Both the position numbers and the translations under genes were made by a program. A DNA stretch of 64,000 bases, taken from assembly GCF_013408655.1 (NCBI RefSeq), contig NZ_JACCBP010000002.1, positions 868,001 to 932,000 on the forward strand. The letters run 5' to 3'. Positions 34,631 through 43,235 of this stretch are shown one piece after another. The notes under the pieces were generated by a model. The model worked only from the letters and a program-made list of their open reading frames with translations, had not been told where the DNA came from and ran no database searches. The DNA comes from Pigmentiphaga litoralis. Lineage in GTDB: Bacteria > Pseudomonadota > Gammaproteobacteria > Burkholderiales > Burkholderiaceae_B. Position 1 is the stretch's first letter, and every line of letters starts with the position of its first letter.

Positions 34631-35803
34631 TCAGGACGGCACGGCAAACGCGCGCGCCAAAAAGCGCTTCGCATTGCCTGCCGTGACCTGTTCGGCCGCG
34701 GCCATATCCAGGCCGGCGCGAGCCAGGCTGTCGAGCGGCGTGCGGTCGTGGAAATTGAAGGGGTAGTCGGTGCCCAGCATCAACTGGCTGCTGCCAAAGC
34801 GCGCCACCAGGTGCTTCAGCATGTCTTCATCGAACACCAGCGTGTCGTAGAACAGCTTGCGCGCTTGCGCCAAGGGCGATTCGGGAATGCTGTCGCGCAG
34901 GCCGGGAAACACCTGCCAGCCTTGCTGCAAGCGGGGCAGCAGTGTGGCCAGCGTGCCGCCGCCATGGCTGAATGCCAGCCGCAAGGACGGCAGGCGCTGC
35001 ATCAGCCCGCCGGTGATCACCGAGGCCGCGGCCAGGCCGACCTCGGTCGGATAGGCCAGCACCTGTTGCAGGGGCGGCGGGCCGATCAGGCGGTCCATGC
35101 CGGCGGGCTTGATGGCGTGCACCAGCACGGCGGCATCCAGCGCCACGCAGGCTTCAAAGAACGGAAGGAACCGCGGGTCGCCGATCGCGATGCCATTGAT
35201 ATTGCTGCCGATCTCGACGCCGGCAAAGCCCAGGGTCTCGATCACGTAATGCAGTTCCTGGATGGCCAGGTCCACGTCCTGCAAGGGCACGGCGCCCAGG
35301 CCCAGCAGCACCCCTTCCGATGCCGCGCACATCTCGGCAATCTGTTCGTTCAGGAAACGCAGCAGTGGCTGGGCGTCGGTCGCGTCCATCCAGTACGACA
35401 GCAATTCCGGCATGGGCGAGATGGCCTGATGCTGCAGCCCCATATCGGCGAGGTCGGACAGGCGGCGCGGCACGCTCCAGCATTGCTCCGACACCGTGCG
35501 ATAGGTCTTGCCCGCGATCATCACGTGGCGATGGCACAGGCCCCGCTGCGGCGGCGCGTCGGCCATGCTGGGCCACGATGCCGGCACCTTGCTGCCCAGG
35601 TAGGACGGGAAGTGGCCCGGCACGATGTGTGCGTGGATGTCGATGCCGCAGGTGCAGCGCAGGGTGCCTGACGGCGCCAGGACGGACGACATGCCGGCGG
35701 TTGACGCTGTGCCGGGCGAGACCGGCAGGGCGGCACTGGCCTGTGTCGCTGCCGGCATCGACGCGCCAGCCGCTATCGCGCCCGCGCCGTCACGCTCAAC
35801 CAT
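34631..35803 (-). CDS. Amidohydrolase-2 / ACMSD-type decarboxylase
   Basis: A 390-residue TIM-barrel metal enzyme. GIDIHAHIVPGHF gives the HxH ligands, VLVHAIKP and LAFSHGGGTLATLLPRL further His residues, and LMLGTDYPF the active-site Asp, as in amidohydrolase-2 proteins such as aminocarboxymuconate-semialdehyde decarboxylase and resorcylate decarboxylases. It likely removes a carboxyl group from an aromatic or ring-opened acid. The start at 35803 overlaps the upstream gene stop by 8 bases (ATGGTTGA). The first 45 residues are Ala/Pro/Ser-rich and unlike the family, so a later start is possible. Confidence 0.8.
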   Translation of the reverse strand: MVERDGAGAIAAGASMPAATQASAALPVSPGTASTAGMSSVLAPSGTLRCTCGIDIHAHIVPGHFPSYLGSKVPASWPSMADAPPQRGLCHRHVMIAGKTYRTVSEQCWSVPRRLSDLADMGLQHQAISPMPELLSYWMDATDAQPLLRFLNEQIAEMCAASEGVLLGLGAVPLQDVDLAIQELHYVIETLGFAGVEIGSNINGIAIGDPRFLPFFEACVALDAAVLVHAIKPAGMDRLIGPPPLQQVLAYPTEVGLAAASVITGGLMQRLPSLRLAFSHGGGTLATLLPRLQQGWQVFPGLRDSIPESPLAQARKLFYDTLVFDEDMLKHLVARFGSSQLMLGTDYPFNFHDRTPLDSLARAGLDMAAAEQVTAGNAKRFLARAFAVPS

Positions 35804-36221
35804 GAACCAGGCCTGCCGCGTGTACGCCGGCGATGCAGATCGCCTCGTCTTCATCCCCGGTGCCGCCGCTCGCGCCCACCGCCCCAAGGATCGCACCGTC
35901 GGCATCGCGGATCAGCACGGCCCCCGTCTGCGGCAGGAAGCGGCCTTGCGCCGTCGATGCCAGCGTCACGAAAAAGTTGGGGTTGTCTTTGGCGCGCTGG
36001 GCGAGGGTACGGCTGGATGCGTCCATGCCGACGGCGGCCCAGGCCTTGCCCGTGGCCACGTCGATGCGGAACATGCTGGCGCCGTCCTGGCGCTGGGCAG
36101 CCTTCAGGTGCCCGGCGTCGTCCAGCACGACGACCGCCATGGGCTTGTAGCCGCTGGCGGCGGATTGCTGCAGCGCCGCGGTAATGATCTGGTTGGCCTG
36201 ATCCAGGGTAAGCCGGGTCAT
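35796..36221 (-). CDS. GlcG/HbpS-family protein
   Basis: A 141-residue GlcG/HbpS domain protein: LTLDQANQIITAALQQSAASGYKPMAVVVLDDAGHLKAAQRQDGA, then TGKAWAAVGMDASSRTLAQ and GAVLIRDADGAILGAVGASGGTGDEDEAICIAGV. Family members bind haem or small ligands in some species; many sit in catabolic operons with no proven role. GAGGAG seven bases before the ATG fixes the start. It is the first gene of the catabolic operon, divergent from the LysR gene. Confidence 0.88.
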   Translation of the reverse strand: MTRLTLDQANQIITAALQQSAASGYKPMAVVVLDDAGHLKAAQRQDGASMFRIDVATGKAWAAVGMDASSRTLAQRAKDNPNFFVTLASTAQGRFLPQTGAVLIRDADGAILGAVGASGGTGDEDEAICIAGVHAAGLVHG

Positions 36222-36300
36222 GACGTGTCTCCTCGTTATTCTGAGGAGCAGTCTACGAGCGCGCGGCCCATCCATCCAGACGATTTGCCGGATAGTTAAA

Positions 36301-36315
36301 ATCCACCGCGTGGAT
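36301..36315. promoter_or_regulatory. LysR-type operator (T-N11-A palindrome)
   Basis: ATCCAC-CGC-GTGGAT is a perfect inverted repeat containing T-N11-A (36302 to 36314), 24 bases before the LysR start and 79 before the divergent operon. This is the expected place and form for autoregulation plus operon activation. Confidence 0.6.
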
Positions 36316-36339
36316 AGTGTTTGCGGAGATACTGGCGGG

Positions 36340-37239
36340 ATGGATATCCGAACGATCGACCTGAACCTGCTGCGTGTCTTCGACGCGATGATCGAACACC
36401 GCAGCGTGACCCGCGCCGCCGAGGCCCTGGACCTGAGCCAGCCCGCCATGAGCGCGGCCGTGGCGCGCCTGCGCAGCCTGTTCGATGACGCGCTGTTCGT
36501 GCGCACCGGGTCGCAGATGCGGCCCACCCCGCGCGCCACCGCGCTGGCCCCCGCCGTGCACCGCGTCATGGACACTGTGCGCAGCGAAATCCTGCAGGCC
36601 CATACCTTCGATCCGGCCACCAGCGAACGGACCTTCACGATCATCACGCCCGACATCGGCGAGATCAATTTCCTGCCCAAGCTGCTGACCCGATTCACCG
36701 AATCCGGGGCGCGCCTGAACATCCGGACCCTGGCCATGCCGCGGCACGCGGCGGCCGAAGCGCTGGAATCCGGCGAAGCGGAACTGGCGATCGGCTACTT
36801 TCCGGACCTGCACAAGGCGGGCCTGTTCCAGCAGCGCCTGTTCCGCAATACCTTCGTGTGCATCATCCGCGACGATCACCCCACGATCGGCGCGACCATG
36901 ACGCTCAAGCAGTACCTGGCCGCGCCCCACGCGGCCGTGCGGCCAGGGCGGGAACACCTGTTCGAAGAATTCCTGCAGCAGCGTGGCCTGACGCGGCGGG
37001 TGCAGTTGGAGACGTCCCACTTCACCAGCCTGCTGCCCATCATTGAAGGGTCGGACCTGATCGCCACGGTGCCGCGCGATCTTGCAGACGTATGCGTGCG
37101 GCATGCGCGGATACGGATCGTGGACGTGCCGATCAAGGCGCCCACGATCGAAGTGCATCAGTTCTGGCCGCGGCGCTTTCACAAGGACGCCGGCAACATG
37201 TGGCTGCGTGCGCAGGTGCACGAGCTGTTCCGGGCCTAG
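36340..37239 (+). CDS. LysR-family regulator of the catabolic operon
   Basis: A 299-residue LysR regulator. The winged helix-turn-helix is MDIRTIDLNLLRVFDAMIEH, then SVTRAAEALDLSQPAMSAAVARLR; the NodD/PcpR-like start and the effector domain (TFTIITPDIGEINFLPKLL, ELAIGYFPDLHKAGL) suggest aromatic effectors. It is divergent from the GlcG-led operon with a LysR-type palindrome between. The Met at 36340 begins the family N-terminus, although the frame stays open to 36220. Confidence 0.88.
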   Translation: MDIRTIDLNLLRVFDAMIEHRSVTRAAEALDLSQPAMSAAVARLRSLFDDALFVRTGSQMRPTPRATALAPAVHRVMDTVRSEILQAHTFDPATSERTFTIITPDIGEINFLPKLLTRFTESGARLNIRTLAMPRHAAAEALESGEAELAIGYFPDLHKAGLFQQRLFRNTFVCIIRDDHPTIGATMTLKQYLAAPHAAVRPGREHLFEEFLQQRGLTRRVQLETSHFTSLLPIIEGSDLIATVPRDLADVCVRHARIRIVDVPIKAPTIEVHQFWPRRFHKDAGNMWLRAQVHELFRA

Positions 37240-37316
37240 GCCGGGAGCCGGTTGGCTGCGGACCATGCCGCGTCAGTCTCTGGCTGGCGCGCCGGGTTGA
37301 CGACGCGGCGGGCCCG

Positions 37317-38360
37317 TCATTCCACGCAGTTGCGCAGCGCCAGTTGCGCCGCTTCCTTCAGGCCCGCCGTCGCCCCCACGTACTTGTCGAACGGCGCGAT
37401 GCACGACGGCCCGTAGGTGTTGGGGTCCGCAAACACCGTGGCATTGCCGAAGGTCACCTTGCGCGGATCGATAAAAAACGCAATCGTGGCCTTGTCCTGG
37501 CTGGTCCGGGTGACCACATCCTGGTCGCTCACCAGCGTGCCCAAAATAGGGTGGCCATTGCCGCGCGTGGCTTGGCACTGGCGGAACCAGCCGGCGTTTT
37601 CCCGTTCGTCGCGAATCAGGAAGTAGGCGCCTTCGCTTTTCGTGCACGCGATTTGCATCGACGCATTCTTGTCCTGGTTCTGCGAAATCGCGATGATGCC
37701 CTTGCCCAGCGGCTTGATCTCCCAGCGGTCCCACGTGTACGGCGTGTAGGTCACGTTCAGGGTCCGCGCTTCCTCGGCATCGATCCAGCGCATTTCCCCC
37801 GGGCCCGCCTCGGTTGCCATGGCCAGCAGGCGCAGGTCCACGCCCATCTTCATGGCGTACAGCATCAGCCCGGCCATCAGGCGCTGCGGCGTGTCCAGGT
37901 CTTCGCCCGAATAGTGGCGCAGGGTGGGATTGCGTGGCTTGCTGCGGTAGAAACGGTGCACGCCAAAGCGTGTCTGCTTGCTGGCGAACCGCCGCTGCAC
38001 GCCCCCCAGAAAGGCGTAGGCGCAGGCCGACGCACAGGTGATGGCTTCGGTGTCGAACTTCTTGACGCGGATGACCTCGCCCAGCCGCATGCCCGCCACC
38101 AGGTCACCGCCCGGCGAATCGAAGCGCACGGTCTTGGCCCGCAGTGCGTTGCGGTCGATGAAAGCGATGAAGTCGGCGGGGGTTTCGTTGGTGATGACGC
38201 CGCGGGCGTTGATCCACGTGGCACAGGTCGCGTCATTGCAGCGCGGCGTGTCGGAACCGAACGAGAAACGCATCTTTTCGGCGCGCGCAACGTTGCAGCC
38301 ACCCAGGGCGAAGCCGGCAAGGATGAGAAAAGCGAACAGGCTTTTCCGCAAAAAGGTCAT
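37317..38360 (-). CDS. ClpP/crotonase-fold periplasmic lipoprotein (COG3904-like)
   Basis: A 347-residue lipoprotein: the signal MTFLRKSLFAFLILAGFALGGC has an LGGC lipobox. Downstream, VRFDSPGGDLVAGMRLGEVI, ITCASACAYAFLGGVQRRF and FGVHRFYRS match the ClpP-like fold with probable catalytic Ser (in CASAC) and His (in GVHRF). Predicted periplasmic proteins of this type are uncharacterised; a proteolytic role is inferred from the motif only. The C-terminal 150 residues match nothing I recognise. Stand-alone gene, with the LysR gene 38658-39569 upstream on the same strand. Confidence 0.75.
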   Translation of the reverse strand: MTFLRKSLFAFLILAGFALGGCNVARAEKMRFSFGSDTPRCNDATCATWINARGVITNETPADFIAFIDRNALRAKTVRFDSPGGDLVAGMRLGEVIRVKKFDTEAITCASACAYAFLGGVQRRFASKQTRFGVHRFYRSKPRNPTLRHYSGEDLDTPQRLMAGLMLYAMKMGVDLRLLAMATEAGPGEMRWIDAEEARTLNVTYTPYTWDRWEIKPLGKGIIAISQNQDKNASMQIACTKSEGAYFLIRDERENAGWFRQCQATRGNGHPILGTLVSDQDVVTRTSQDKATIAFFIDPRKVTFGNATVFADPNTYGPSCIAPFDKYVGATAGLKEAAQLALRNCVE

Positions 38361-38657
38361 GGACACGGGCGATGACGTTCGGAGGGGACCCATTGTAGTA
38401 GGCCCGCGGCGGCTTGGTGGGGCGCGTCCCACGGTCGCGCAGGATCGCCACGGGAACGTTGCGCGTGCGCCATACGGCGGCTTACGAGACTCGTCCATTT
38501 GGCGGAAGGGGCGATGACGGGGTCGACTCCGGGTGGCAATGGCGTTAGGAAGACGGTGCGAGTGAGTGTGTGCTTGAGCCTGGGAGTCGCCGCGGGTGCA
38601 CCGGACGCCTTCCGCAGCCATCTCACCGCCGGGCTGGATCAAGGGCGACGCCGCCCT

Positions 38658-39569
38658 TCACGCCAGTTGCGCCCCCTGCGCCAGCGCGAATGCGGCCAGA
38701 GACGTGCGCATCGCTTGGTGCATGGCCGCCGCCGCGGGCGACAGCGTCCGGCCCGCGCGGGTCACGATGCCGATCACGCGAGGCACGCGCGGCGTAGTCA
38801 GTGGCACGAAGGCCAGGCCATGTTCCGGCGCCGGGCGCGCCAGGGTCGGCAGCACCGTGATCCCCAGCCCGCCCCGCACCGTCGCGATCAACGACGTGCG
38901 GTTGGCGATGACCATATAGGGGTTGTCCAGCCAGCGTTCCAGGCCATGACCCTGAAGCGCATGAAAGGTCGTGTTGGCAATCAGGGTCTCGTCGCCCAGG
39001 GCTTTCCAGGGCAGGGCCTTGCCGCGCCGGGCGATCCAGTGGTCCGGCCGGCAGACCACGCCAAAGCTGTCCCGCGCCACCGCCACGCGGTCCAGCTTGG
39101 CGTCCTCGCCGATCAGACCCGTCACGCCGATCTCGGCCTCGCCACTGGCAACCAGTGGCCCCACCTGCGGCGACGACACGTCCGCCACCCGGTAGCGCAC
39201 GCCCGGGTGGCCAGTTGCAAACTCGCGCAGCACCCGGGGCAGCCATTCTTCTGCCAGCGACGGCATGACTGCCAGCGCCAGGGTGCCGTGCTCGCCACTG
39301 GCCAGTTGCCGCACTTCTTCCTGCACCCGGTCGTGCACGGCCACCAATTCCGTCAGCAAGGGCAGCACGGACGTGCCCAGCGGTGTCAGCCTGGCCTGAT
39401 GCCCGCGTTCGAACAGTGCGCCGCCCAGCTCGTCTTCCAGCTGTTGCATGGCCAGAGTGATGGCGGCCTGGGACCGGTGCGTTTCCAGCGCCGCCGCGCG
39501 GAAGCTGCCGCGGGCGGCGGCGATCAGGAACTGGCGCAACGCGGCGATCTTGAGCGGGGACGAGGGCAT
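38658..39569 (-). CDS. LysR-family transcriptional regulator
   Basis: A 303-residue LysR protein: IAALRQFLIAAARGSFRAAALETHRSQAAITLAMQQLEDELGGALFER is the DNA-binding domain (helix-turn-helix about residues 20-40), followed by a CysB-like substrate domain (LALAVMPSLAEEWLPRVL, ETLIANTTFHALQG). It is divergent from the polysaccharide-deacetylase/Bug receptor unit, separated by about 134 bases that turn AT-rich (39600-39640), so it probably controls those genes. Confidence 0.88.
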   Translation of the reverse strand: MPSSPLKIAALRQFLIAAARGSFRAAALETHRSQAAITLAMQQLEDELGGALFERGHQARLTPLGTSVLPLLTELVAVHDRVQEEVRQLASGEHGTLALAVMPSLAEEWLPRVLREFATGHPGVRYRVADVSSPQVGPLVASGEAEIGVTGLIGEDAKLDRVAVARDSFGVVCRPDHWIARRGKALPWKALGDETLIANTTFHALQGHGLERWLDNPYMVIANRTSLIATVRGGLGITVLPTLARPAPEHGLAFVPLTTPRVPRVIGIVTRAGRTLSPAAAAMHQAMRTSLAAFALAQGAQLA

Positions 39570-39703
39570 GGCGTGACGACGCTTGGTCGTGGATTCAGAT
39601 TTCCTGAAGTTTAGTTCGATTCATTCAAATTGTATTAAGCGGACGGCTGCGCGATAGTCCGCTACATCGCACCGGCTTGGGGTGCTGTCGACAAGGAATC
39701 CGC

Positions 39704-40567
39704 ATGACCCGCTTGAAAACGATCTGGCCTGAAGGCGTCCGTACCGTGGTGGTCCTGACTTTCCTGGTGGAAAGCTGGTCGGAAGGCAAGGCGCCGCCGT
39801 ACTCGCCCATGACCAGCCCGCCGCGGCCCGGCACCAAGGACCTGGCCGGCATCACCTGGTCGGAATACGGCGCCCGCGCCGGCGCCGACCGCCTGATGCG
39901 CATCGCCCGCCAGCGCAAGCTGCCCGCCACGTTTTGCGTCAACGCGCGCGTCGCCGAGCTGTTCCCCGGCGTGATCCAGCGCATCGTGGCCAACGGCTTC
40001 GAGCTGGCCGGCCACAACTATGCGCAAGACGAAGTGCTGCCCGGCCTGAACGAGACCGAAGAACGCGCCTTGATCGCGCGCAGCCTGGGCATTCTGGAAG
40101 ACGTGTCGGGCGTGAAGCCGCGCGGCTGGCTCAGTTCCACCATCGCGACCACCGAGCGCACCACCGACCTGCTGGCCGACGCCGGCATGCTCTGGCACGG
40201 CGACTACAACTATCTGGACCTGCCGTGCCGCCTGCCCAACGGCGGGGGCGGCATGGTGGCCATTCCGCACAGCGACTTTGCCGACAACCGCGTGCTGCGC
40301 GCCGCGCCGCGCGATTTCTTCCAGTGCTACAAGGACACGTTCGACTACCTGCACAACAACGAGCCGGATGCCTTCATGAACATCACGGTGCACGGCCACT
40401 TCGGCGGCCGCCCGCTGATCAGCGCCATGCTCGATGAAACGTTGGCCTACATCACGTCGCATGAAGGCGTGTGGATGCCGCGCCATGACGAGCTGGCCGA
40501 CTGGATCAACGAAAACCAGGTCGACGAAATCACCTACGCGGAGCGCTTCCCGCTGTCGCCGGCCTGA
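39704..40567 (+). CDS. Polysaccharide-deacetylase (NodB-fold) family enzyme, PuuE-like
   Basis: A 287-residue CE4/NodB-fold protein without signal peptide. LTFLVESWSEGKAPPYSPM, ATFCVNARVAELFPGVIQ, FELAGHNYAQDE (metal His) and MNITVHGHFGGRP are as in the cytosolic PuuE group, which includes uric-acid-degradation allantoinases and amidases acting on cyclic or linear amides. Carbohydrate deacetylation is less likely for a cytosolic member. AAGGA precedes the ATG. It is followed by a Bug receptor, suggesting uptake and hydrolysis of the same small amide or acid. Confidence 0.8.
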   Translation: MTRLKTIWPEGVRTVVVLTFLVESWSEGKAPPYSPMTSPPRPGTKDLAGITWSEYGARAGADRLMRIARQRKLPATFCVNARVAELFPGVIQRIVANGFELAGHNYAQDEVLPGLNETEERALIARSLGILEDVSGVKPRGWLSSTIATTERTTDLLADAGMLWHGDYNYLDLPCRLPNGGGGMVAIPHSDFADNRVLRAAPRDFFQCYKDTFDYLHNNEPDAFMNITVHGHFGGRPLISAMLDETLAYITSHEGVWMPRHDELADWINENQVDEITYAERFPLSPA

Positions 40568-40680
40568 CGGCCCGCAGCACGTTTCATCGCGGCGTCGCCG
40601 ACGCCGCGGCCACCAGATCGCCACGCGACCCCGACCCGGGCGCCAAGGCGGCGGATGTGGATTCCACCGAGGAAACACCC

Positions 40681-41649
40681 ATGCTTTTGCTACGCAAGGC
40701 GCTGGCCGCGCTCGTCCTGCTACCGGCCGCCGTGATCGCCCAGGATTTTCCCAACAAGCCAATCCGGCTGATCGTGCCCTTCGCCGTCGGGGGCGCAGCC
40801 GATACGGTCGGCCGGTCCCTGGGCCAGCAACTGTCGGCCACCACCGGGCAGCCGGTGATCGTCGACAACCGCATCGGCGCCAACAGCATGATCGGTTCCG
40901 AAATGGTCGCCCGTTCGCAGCCCGACGGCTACACGCTGCTGGTGCAACTCGGGCCGCCGCACAACACCCTGCCATTCTTTGCCAAGGCCATCACCTACGA
41001 TCCGATCAAGGACTTCACCCCGATCGCGATCGTCGGCACCGCGCCCCAGGCGCTGGTCGTGAATGCGTCCTTGCCGGTCGATGACGTGCAAGGCCTGATC
41101 GCCTATGCCCGCAGCCACCCGGGAAAGTTGTCGTACGGCACCGCGGGCGTCGGTACGTCGCAGCATCTGGGCGGCGAACTGCTAAAGGCCGTCACCAAGA
41201 TCGACATGGTGCACGTGCCGTACAAAGGCGGCTCGCTGGCGCTGACCGACGTGGTCGGCGGGCAGGTGCCGGTGGGCATCCTGGTGCTGTCCAACGTCAT
41301 GCCTTTTGTAAAGTCGGGAAAGTTGAAATTGCTGGCCGTGCTGGAAAACCAGCGCGCCCCGGCTGCGCCATCCACGCCCACCATGACGGAAGCCGGCGTG
41401 CCTGGCTATGCGATGCCGGACACCTGGGTGGGCGTGCTGGGCCCGGCGGGCATGCCGGCACCGGTGGTGGAAACCCTTCGTGCTGCCATTGGCAAGTCGC
41501 TGGAATCAGCCGACATGCGGTCGCGGCTGGATGCGGCCGGGTTCAACGTCGCCAAGACGGCGTCGCCGGCGGATTTCCTGACGCTGTTGAACAGCAGCGT
41601 GTCGGTGTATCGCGGGATCACGAGCCAGGCGGGCATTTCGCCGGAGTAG
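40681..41649 (+). CDS. Bug/TctC-family periplasmic solute receptor
   Basis: A 322-residue receptor with a signal peptide ending AAVIAQ and Bug motifs FPNKPIRLIVPFAVGGAADTVGR, VIVDNRIGANSMIGSE, MVHVPYKGGSLALTDVVGGQV and a GPAGMPAPVV segment. GAGGAAA lies just upstream of the ATG at 40681. It is 113 bases downstream of the PuuE-like gene and probably in the same unit under the divergent LysR regulator. Confidence 0.88.
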   Translation: MLLLRKALAALVLLPAAVIAQDFPNKPIRLIVPFAVGGAADTVGRSLGQQLSATTGQPVIVDNRIGANSMIGSEMVARSQPDGYTLLVQLGPPHNTLPFFAKAITYDPIKDFTPIAIVGTAPQALVVNASLPVDDVQGLIAYARSHPGKLSYGTAGVGTSQHLGGELLKAVTKIDMVHVPYKGGSLALTDVVGGQVPVGILVLSNVMPFVKSGKLKLLAVLENQRAPAAPSTPTMTEAGVPGYAMPDTWVGVLGPAGMPAPVVETLRAAIGKSLESADMRSRLDAAGFNVAKTASPADFLTLLNSSVSVYRGITSQAGISPE

Positions 41650-41764
41650 GGCGGATCAACGGCGCTCGCTGCGGCAGGTGGGCGGGCAGCCGGCGGGCAG
41701 CCGGCAGGCAGGGCGCCCGTATCCCGCCGGGCCGGCGTGACCGTTGACGGCGTCGCGCGGCCAA

Positions 41765-42976
41765 TCAGCTGCTCATCTGAATGGACTCTCTGACGATGGG
41801 ATAGATCTGCTGGTTCCAGCGTTTGCCGCTGAAGACGCCGTAGTGGCCGACGCCCGTCTGGATATGATGCGACTTCATGTACGGGCGGATGCTGGAACAC
41901 AATTCCTGCGCCGCCATCGTCTGCCCGATCGCGCAGATGTCGTCCCGCTCACCTTCCACCGTCAGCAGAGCGGTGCGGCGAATGGCCGACGGATCGACCT
42001 TGCGACCATGCCACATCAGCTCGCCCCGCGGCAGGGCGTAGTCCTGGAACACATCCCGAATGGTCTCCAGGTAAAACTCGGCAGTCAGGTCCAGCACCGC
42101 AAAGTACTCGCCATAGAACGCCCGCGTCACCTCCGCGCGTTCGTGTTCGCCATTGACCAAATCGTTGTACAGACCGATGAAGGACTGCACGTGCCGATCG
42201 CGGTTCATCTGCATGAACGCCGTCAATTGCAGGAAGCCGGGATACACCCGCCGCCCCGAACCCGGGTACCGCCACGGCACCGTGGCGATCAGGTTGTTTT
42301 CGAACCACGACATCGGCTTGCTGGTGGCCAGAACATTTACGGCGGTCGGGTTGATCCGGCAGTCCACCGGCCCGGCCATCAACGTCAGGCTGCGCGGCAT
42401 GGCGGCATGATCGTCCTCCGCCATCACGGCCACCGCCGCCAGCGCCGCGACGCAAGGCTGGCAGATCGCCACCACATGCGCGCCCGGCCCGATCGTTTCC
42501 AGGAAGGCAATCAGGTGATCCATGTATTCGTCCATCCCGAATCGCCCGGCCGCCTGCGGCACGTCGCGGGCGTTATGCCAATCGGTGATGTAGACGTCAT
42601 GGTCGGCCAGCATCGTGCGCGCGGTTTCGCGCAGCAAGGTCGCGAAATGCCCCGACATCGGCGCCACGATCAGCACCCGGGGCTGCCCTGTCACGCCAGG
42701 CTTGGACAGGTGCAGCAGCGAACCGAAGGGCAGCGTCTGCGCCATGTCTTCGACAATGGCTGCCGGCCGCCCCTCCACCATTACCGACTCGATGCCGAAG
42801 GGCGGGCGCACATGCGTCAGCTGCGCCTGCGCGATGACATCGCACCATGCGCTGATCGCGCGCAGGGTCTGGCTTTCCTGCAACTGCGGATAGGCCAGCG
42901 CCACCCCGGTCAATTCCGCCATGGCTCGCAGGGGCGCGAGCAGGTCCGACTGCGTCTGGTAAGCCTGATACAGCAT
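41765..42976 (-). CDS. phaZ: Intracellular poly(3-hydroxybutyrate) depolymerase, Cys-type
   Basis: A 403-residue PHB_depo_C family enzyme without signal peptide that mobilises native PHB granules in the cytosol. VVAICQPCVAALAAVAVMAED carries the nucleophile elbow with Cys172, aligned by motif to Cys183 of Cupriavidus PhaZa1; other landmarks are VYITDWHNARDVP, SLTLMAGPVDCRINPT, TVEGERDDIC (acid) and VGHYGVFSGKRW (His). Cys175 also lies in the elbow. The start at 42976 has GGAG five bases upstream; the frame stays open to 43267 but reads no family sequence. Confidence 0.92.
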   Translation of the reverse strand: MLYQAYQTQSDLLAPLRAMAELTGVALAYPQLQESQTLRAISAWCDVIAQAQLTHVRPPFGIESVMVEGRPAAIVEDMAQTLPFGSLLHLSKPGVTGQPRVLIVAPMSGHFATLLRETARTMLADHDVYITDWHNARDVPQAAGRFGMDEYMDHLIAFLETIGPGAHVVAICQPCVAALAAVAVMAEDDHAAMPRSLTLMAGPVDCRINPTAVNVLATSKPMSWFENNLIATVPWRYPGSGRRVYPGFLQLTAFMQMNRDRHVQSFIGLYNDLVNGEHERAEVTRAFYGEYFAVLDLTAEFYLETIRDVFQDYALPRGELMWHGRKVDPSAIRRTALLTVEGERDDICAIGQTMAAQELCSSIRPYMKSHHIQTGVGHYGVFSGKRWNQQIYPIVRESIQMSS

Positions 42977-43235
42977 GAGAGCTCCATCGGTGTGGCGTGT
43001 CGCGAATGCGCGTGGAGCTGTAGTGCAAGTTGCGGGCCATGAGCGAGCGGGCTGCGTGTTGATTCGGTAATGCAGGATCGTGTGCGGCGGATGGTGCGCG
43101 GCGGAGCGTGCGACGCCTGATGCAAGGTGGCCCGCAACTTGCACGGGATGGGACTGCCGCACGCCTGCATTTCCGCGTTCTGCATTTCCGCGTTCCGCAT
43201 TTCCGCAGTCCTGATTCCGCAAGGTGGAGACCGCC
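42977..43235. other. Divergent region with inverted and tandem repeats
   Basis: Between phaZ and the GST gene. It holds a perfect 16-base inverted repeat (GTGCAAGTTGCGGGCC, 43023-43038 with 43129-43144) and three 15-base tandem repeats (43165-43209). Promoters for both genes must lie here; no gene is seen. Confidence 0.6.
43165..43209. repeat. Three 15-base tandem repeats
   Basis: CTGCATTTCCGCGTT occurs twice exactly, then CCGCATTTCCGCAGT, ending 27 bases before the GST start. Confidence 0.85.

Noticed and set aside
36222..36737. An N-terminal extension of the GlcG/HbpS protein to 36737
   Set aside because: A strong ribosome binding site lies at 36221, the homologous sequence begins there, and the extension runs through the divergent LysR gene.
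43165..43209. Tandem repeats as a CRISPR array
   Set aside because: The units are contiguous 15-mers without spacers, and no cas genes are present.
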